Source: Prevotella sp. UBA7551 (GTDB lineage Bacteria; Bacteroidota; Bacteroidia; Bacteroidales; Bacteroidaceae). Taken from it: DNA of 13,839 nt. The position numbers were made by a program, and so were the translations under genes. The stretch's first letter is position 1, and the number at the start of each line of letters is the position of its first letter. The notes under the pieces are model-generated. The model did no database searches and was not told the origin of the DNA. It was given only the letters and a program-made list of their open reading frames with translations. The DNA is taken from the NCBI GenBank assembly GCA_002479145.1, contig DLLX01000015.1, positions 1 through 13,839 of the forward strand. The letters are read 5' to 3'. This document shows positions 10,607 through 13,839 of the stretch, piece after piece.

Positions 10607-13390
10607 ATGGACGACGACAAGAGAAAAGATGCTGAAAGGTCTCAAGACGGCGTAGTGCCGCATGAGGAGACCGTCCCGGCAGGAGAGTCAACGACATCCC
10701 CTGAGGAAGAGGAGGCAACCGACAGCCACAGCGACTATCAACCCGCAAGCCGCTTTGATGCCTCGGCGGTTCATCATCTCTCGGGCATGTACAAGAACTG
10801 GTTCCTCGACTATGCGAGCTATGTGATATTGGAGCGCGCCGTGCCCGCCATTGACGACGGACTGAAGCCGGTGCAGCGCCGCATCCTGCACTCTATGAAG
10901 CGGATGGACGACGGTCGCTACAACAAGGTGGCCAACATCGTGGGGCACACGATGCAGTTTCACCCTCACGGCGATGCCTCTATCGGCGACGCACTTGTGC
11001 AACTCGGGCAGAAGGACCTGCTCATCGACACGCAAGGCAACTGGGGAAACATCCTCACTGGCGACCGTGCGGCGGCACCGCGATACATAGAAGCCCGGCT
11101 GTCGAAGTTTGCCCTGGAGACGGTTTTCAACCCGAAGACTACCGAGTGGCAGTACTCCTATGATGGAAGAAACAAGGAGCCGGTAACGCTTCCTGTCAAG
11201 TTCCCGCTCCTTCTCGCCCAGGGTGCGGAGGGCATTGCCGTGGGCCTGTCGTCCAAGATACTTCCCCACAACTTCAATGAGTTGTGCGATGCCGCCGTGA
11301 GCTGTCTCCGCGGCGAGGCGTTCCATCTCTATCCCGACTTCCCCACGGGCGGAAGCATCGACGTGTCGCGCTATAACGACGGGCAACGGGGCGGCGTGGT
11401 GAAAGTGAGAGCGAAGATAGAGAAGCTCGACCAGAAGACGCTTGTCATCCGTGAGGTACCGTTTACCAAGACGGCCGAGAGCGTGCAGGACTCCATCACG
11501 AAGGCCGTGGAGAAGGGAAAGCTGAAGATAAGGCGTGTCGATGACATGACTTCCTCGCAGGTGGAGATACAGGTGCATCTGGCACCGGGCACGTCGAGCG
11601 ACAAGACCATTGACGCACTCTACGCCTTTACCGACTGCGAAATCAATCTTTCGCCCAACTGCTGCGTCATTGAGGGGCAGAAGCCCCAGTTCCTGACCGT
11701 CAGCGACGTGCTGCGCCACAGTGTGGAGCATACCAAGGAACTGCTGCGCCAAGAGCTGAACATCAGGAAGGGCGAGCTGGAGGAGCAGCTGTTCTTCGCC
11801 TCGTTGGAGCAGCTGTTCATCGAGGAGCGCATATACAAAGGCAAGCCATTTGAGAATGCCAAGAACACGGAAGACCTCCTGGGGTATATCGACGAGCGGC
11901 TGCAGCCGTTCTATCCGCAGCTCATCCGGAAGGTGACGCGCGACGACCTGCTCCATCTTCTGGAAATCAAGATGCAGCGCATCGCCAAGTTTTCCAAAGA
12001 CAAGAACGAGGAACTGATTGCCAAGATACGCGCCGAGATAGCCCGCATCGACAAAGACTTGAGCGAGATGACGCGTGTCACGATAGAGTGGTTCACGATG
12101 CTCAAGGAGAAATATGGCAAGGAACATCCGCGCAGGACGGAGATCAAGAGCTTCGACACCATCATCGCCGCCAAGGTGGCCGAGCGCAATGAGAAGCTGT
12201 ACATCGACCGGCAGGCAGGCTTTATTGGCACAGGGCTGAAGAAAGCAGAGTTTGTGGAGAACTGTTCCGACATCGACGACGTGATCATCTTCTACCGCGA
12301 CGGCAAGTATAAGGTCATCAAGATACAGGATAAGGTGTTTGTCGGCAAGAATGTCCTGCACGTGCAGGTGTTCAAGAAAAACGACCACCGCACGATCTTC
12401 AATGTCGTCTATCGTGACGGGCAGAAAGGACCGTACTACATCAAGCGCTTCAACGTCACCTCCTGCACCCGCGACCGAGAGTATGACGTGACGCAAGGCA
12501 CGCCCGGCTCACGCATCATGTACTTCACCGCCAACCCCAATGGCGAGGCGGAGGTCATCAAGGTGACGCTCGACCCAAACATCAAGAAGCGTCGGCAGAA
12601 CATTTTCAGGGAGGTGGACTTCAGCGACATCCTTATCAAAGGGCGTGGGGTGAAAGGCAACCTGCTCACCCGAGAGTCCGTTCACCGCATTTCCTTAAAG
12701 AGCCATGGCCACTCCACGCTGGGCGGAAGGAAGGTATGGTTCGACCCCGACGTACAGCGCATCAACTATGAGGAGCATGGACGCTACCTCGGGGAGTTTG
12801 GTGACCAGGACCGCATCCTCGTAGTCCTCGACACGGGGGAGTTTTATGTCTCTTCCTTCGACACCAACAACCACTATGAGCCCAACATCCTCCGCTTGGA
12901 AAAGTGGGACAAGGCGAAGGTGTGGACGGCCATTGTCATGGACGCCGACAACCAGGGCTACCCCTATCTGAAGCGGTTTACGATGGATGCGACGAAGAAG
13001 CCGCAGAGCTTTGTGGGCGACAATGCCGACAGCAAGATGTTGCTTCTGACGGACAGGCCACACCCCAAGTTTCTCATTACCTTCGGGGGCGAGGACGCGG
13101 GCCACGGTTCGGAGGAGGTGGAAGGCGCGCCGTTTGTGGGCGTGAAGAGTTTCAAAGCCAAGGGAAAGCGCCTCACCACGCTCACCGTGGGTAAGATAGA
13201 AGAGGAGGACACGCCCAGCTACGAAGCCCCAGAGGAGGCGCATACAGGCACTACGGAGACAAAGCCAGAGCTGAATGCAGCCACGGAGCAGCCGCAAGAC
13301 AATCTTGACCCTGACTGCGGAAAGAGCCAACAGCAGGTGATTGACGAGATTACAGGACAGCTCAACCTCTTTGATGATGATGGGAAATAG
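10607..13390 (+). CDS. parC: DNA topoisomerase IV subunit A (ParC, Bacteroidetes type)
   Basis: This is the DNA-breaking subunit of a type IIA topoisomerase, which with ParE unlinks daughter chromosomes. The 927-residue protein has an acidic disordered N-terminus (1-50), a winged-helix/tower core with QRRILHSM (90-97), HPHGDASIGDALVQLGQ (119-135), NWGNILTGDRAAAPRY with catalytic Tyr160 and PTGGSIDVSRY, a coiled segment rich in Lys/Glu (about 380-500), and a beta-pinwheel-like C-terminal domain (about 530-855). I see no canonical GyrA box (QRRGGxG), favouring ParC over GyrA. A disordered acidic tail (about 865-927) ends with QLNLF (918-922). The position of GyrA Ser83 is Ala124. The partner parE is not in the window. 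A downstream gene overlaps its stop. Confidence 0.9.
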   Translation: MDDDKRKDAERSQDGVVPHEETVPAGESTTSPEEEEATDSHSDYQPASRFDASAVHHLSGMYKNWFLDYASYVILERAVPAIDDGLKPVQRRILHSMKRMDDGRYNKVANIVGHTMQFHPHGDASIGDALVQLGQKDLLIDTQGNWGNILTGDRAAAPRYIEARLSKFALETVFNPKTTEWQYSYDGRNKEPVTLPVKFPLLLAQGAEGIAVGLSSKILPHNFNELCDAAVSCLRGEAFHLYPDFPTGGSIDVSRYNDGQRGGVVKVRAKIEKLDQKTLVIREVPFTKTAESVQDSITKAVEKGKLKIRRVDDMTSSQVEIQVHLAPGTSSDKTIDALYAFTDCEINLSPNCCVIEGQKPQFLTVSDVLRHSVEHTKELLRQELNIRKGELEEQLFFASLEQLFIEERIYKGKPFENAKNTEDLLGYIDERLQPFYPQLIRKVTRDDLLHLLEIKMQRIAKFSKDKNEELIAKIRAEIARIDKDLSEMTRVTIEWFTMLKEKYGKEHPRRTEIKSFDTIIAAKVAERNEKLYIDRQAGFIGTGLKKAEFVENCSDIDDVIIFYRDGKYKVIKIQDKVFVGKNVLHVQVFKKNDHRTIFNVVYRDGQKGPYYIKRFNVTSCTRDREYDVTQGTPGSRIMYFTANPNGEAEVIKVTLDPNIKKRRQNIFREVDFSDILIKGRGVKGNLLTRESVHRISLKSHGHSTLGGRKVWFDPDVQRINYEEHGRYLGEFGDQDRILVVLDTGEFYVSSFDTNNHYEPNILRLEKWDKAKVWTAIVMDADNQGYPYLKRFTMDATKKPQSFVGDNADSKMLLLTDRPHPKFLITFGGEDAGHGSEEVEGAPFVGVKSFKAKGKRLTTLTVGKIEEEDTPSYEAPEEAHTGTTETKPELNAATEQPQDNLDPDCGKSQQQVIDEITGQLNLFDDDGK

Positions 13391-13839
13391 ATTCTTTAGG
13401 GCAATATTGCCGGTGCTCCTGTGGGGTCTTGCCGCCATGCCGTCGGCCGCTCAGGAGCCGGCATCGCGCGACATCACGCGTGCCACGATGATAGGAGTGG
13501 GCGGTACGAACCTGCTGGAGACCTACCTGTCGCCTGAGAAGTATACGGGCACAGCATGGCGGGTGATGCAGCACGTCACGCTTGCCAACTCGTCTCATCC
13601 GCTCTGGACGCGACAGATGGTGAACGAGGTCAGCGTCTCCTCGTCCAGAAACCGTGCCGACAATGCCAGTTACCTCTCGGCTTTCTACCATTTTGAGTAC
13701 GACTGGCACCGCCGGTTGGCCGCCATCCCCCTCTGGAGAGGCATACTCCGGCTGAAGGCCGGGCCGGGAGTGGATGCGATGGCGGGATTCGTGTACAGCA
13801 CACGCAACGGAAACAACCCTGCTCAGGCACACTTTGGGC
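13374..13839 (+). CDS. exported protein, N-terminal part (runs off window; possible DUF3316-like)
   Basis: An open frame without a stop runs from ATG codons at 13374, 13377 and 13380 to the window end, at least 155 codons. It begins with a signal peptide (basic NRFFR, hydrophobic ILPVLLWGLAAMP, then SAAQEP as probable cleavage region). The mature part has IGVGGTNLLETYLSPEKYTG, a pattern I associate with Bacteroidetes DUF3316-type envelope proteins, then segments of alternating polar and hydrophobic residues that suggest beta strands (VNEVSVSSS, YLSAFYHFEYDW, ILRLKAGPGVDAMAGFVYS). An outer-membrane or periplasmic location is likely; the function is unknown. Its start overlaps the last 11-17 bases of parC in another frame, so the two may be co-transcribed and coupled. 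The family name is uncertain. Confidence 0.75.
   Translation, partial: MMMGNRFFRAILPVLLWGLAAMPSAAQEPASRDITRATMIGVGGTNLLETYLSPEKYTGTAWRVMQHVTLANSSHPLWTRQMVNEVSVSSSRNRADNASYLSAFYHFEYDWHRRLAAIPLWRGILRLKAGPGVDAMAGFVYSTRNGNNPAQAHFG

Noticed and set aside
10688..12496. A 602-codon open frame on the minus strand opposite parC
   Set aside because: It mirrors the codon bias of a long GC-rich gene. The translation is rich in His, Leu, Val and Arg with no recognisable domain, and parC itself is certain.
10607..13390. Calling this gene gyrA
   Set aside because: No canonical GyrA box (QRRGGxG) is seen in the C-terminal domain, and the HPHGDASIGDAL segment with long acidic tails fits the Bacteroidetes topoisomerase IV A type better.

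Overview
The window looks like chromosomal DNA of a Bacteroidetes bacterium, most likely a fairly GC-rich member of the Prevotellaceae. The main clues are several upstream boxes matching the Bacteroidetes -7 promoter element TAnnTTTG (before tcdA, the antiporter operon, asd, the FMN-binding gene and parC), A-rich leaders without strong Shine-Dalgarno sites, and family types such as the kinase-like/AraC fusion, a Bacteroidetes-style topoisomerase IV subunit A and a Bacteroidetes-type exported protein. The species call is inference. No tRNA, rRNA, insertion sequence, phage gene or CRISPR array is visible.

Layout. 1-700 has no convincing gene; it holds a degenerate 22-23 bp tandem repeat (364-477) that ends in an inverted half copy. 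701-1531 (-) is tcdA, a tRNA-modification enzyme. Diverging from it, 1675-2583 (+) encodes a shortened ThiD-like kinase domain fused to an AraC DNA-binding domain, followed by pdxS and pdxT (2698-4142), the two subunits of PLP synthase. The fusion protein is a good candidate for a B6- or pyrimidine-sensing regulator of pdxST.

4416-8255 (-) is a probable three-gene unit read right to left: a CPA2-type cation/proton antiporter with a USP-like C-terminus, a LolD-type ABC ATPase overlapping it by ATGA, and a CvfB/YitL-type S1 RNA-binding protein. Divergent from the antiporter is asd (8372-9364, +), aspartate-semialdehyde dehydrogenase. A 508-bp convergent intergenic region follows, with a strong intrinsic terminator, other hairpins and a second 22-bp-period AT-rich repeat. 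Then come a small exported FMN-binding protein (9873-10283, -) and parC (10607-13390, +), which has a 12-bp hairpin just before its start codon. The window ends inside an exported protein whose start overlaps the parC stop.

Most genes are core metabolism or housekeeping. The parts most worth a second look are the degenerate-kinase/AraC regulator beside pdxST, the two 22-bp-period intergenic repeats that share the word GGCTGAATGAC, the parC leader hairpin, and the QLNLF clamp-binding-like motif at the ParC C-terminus.
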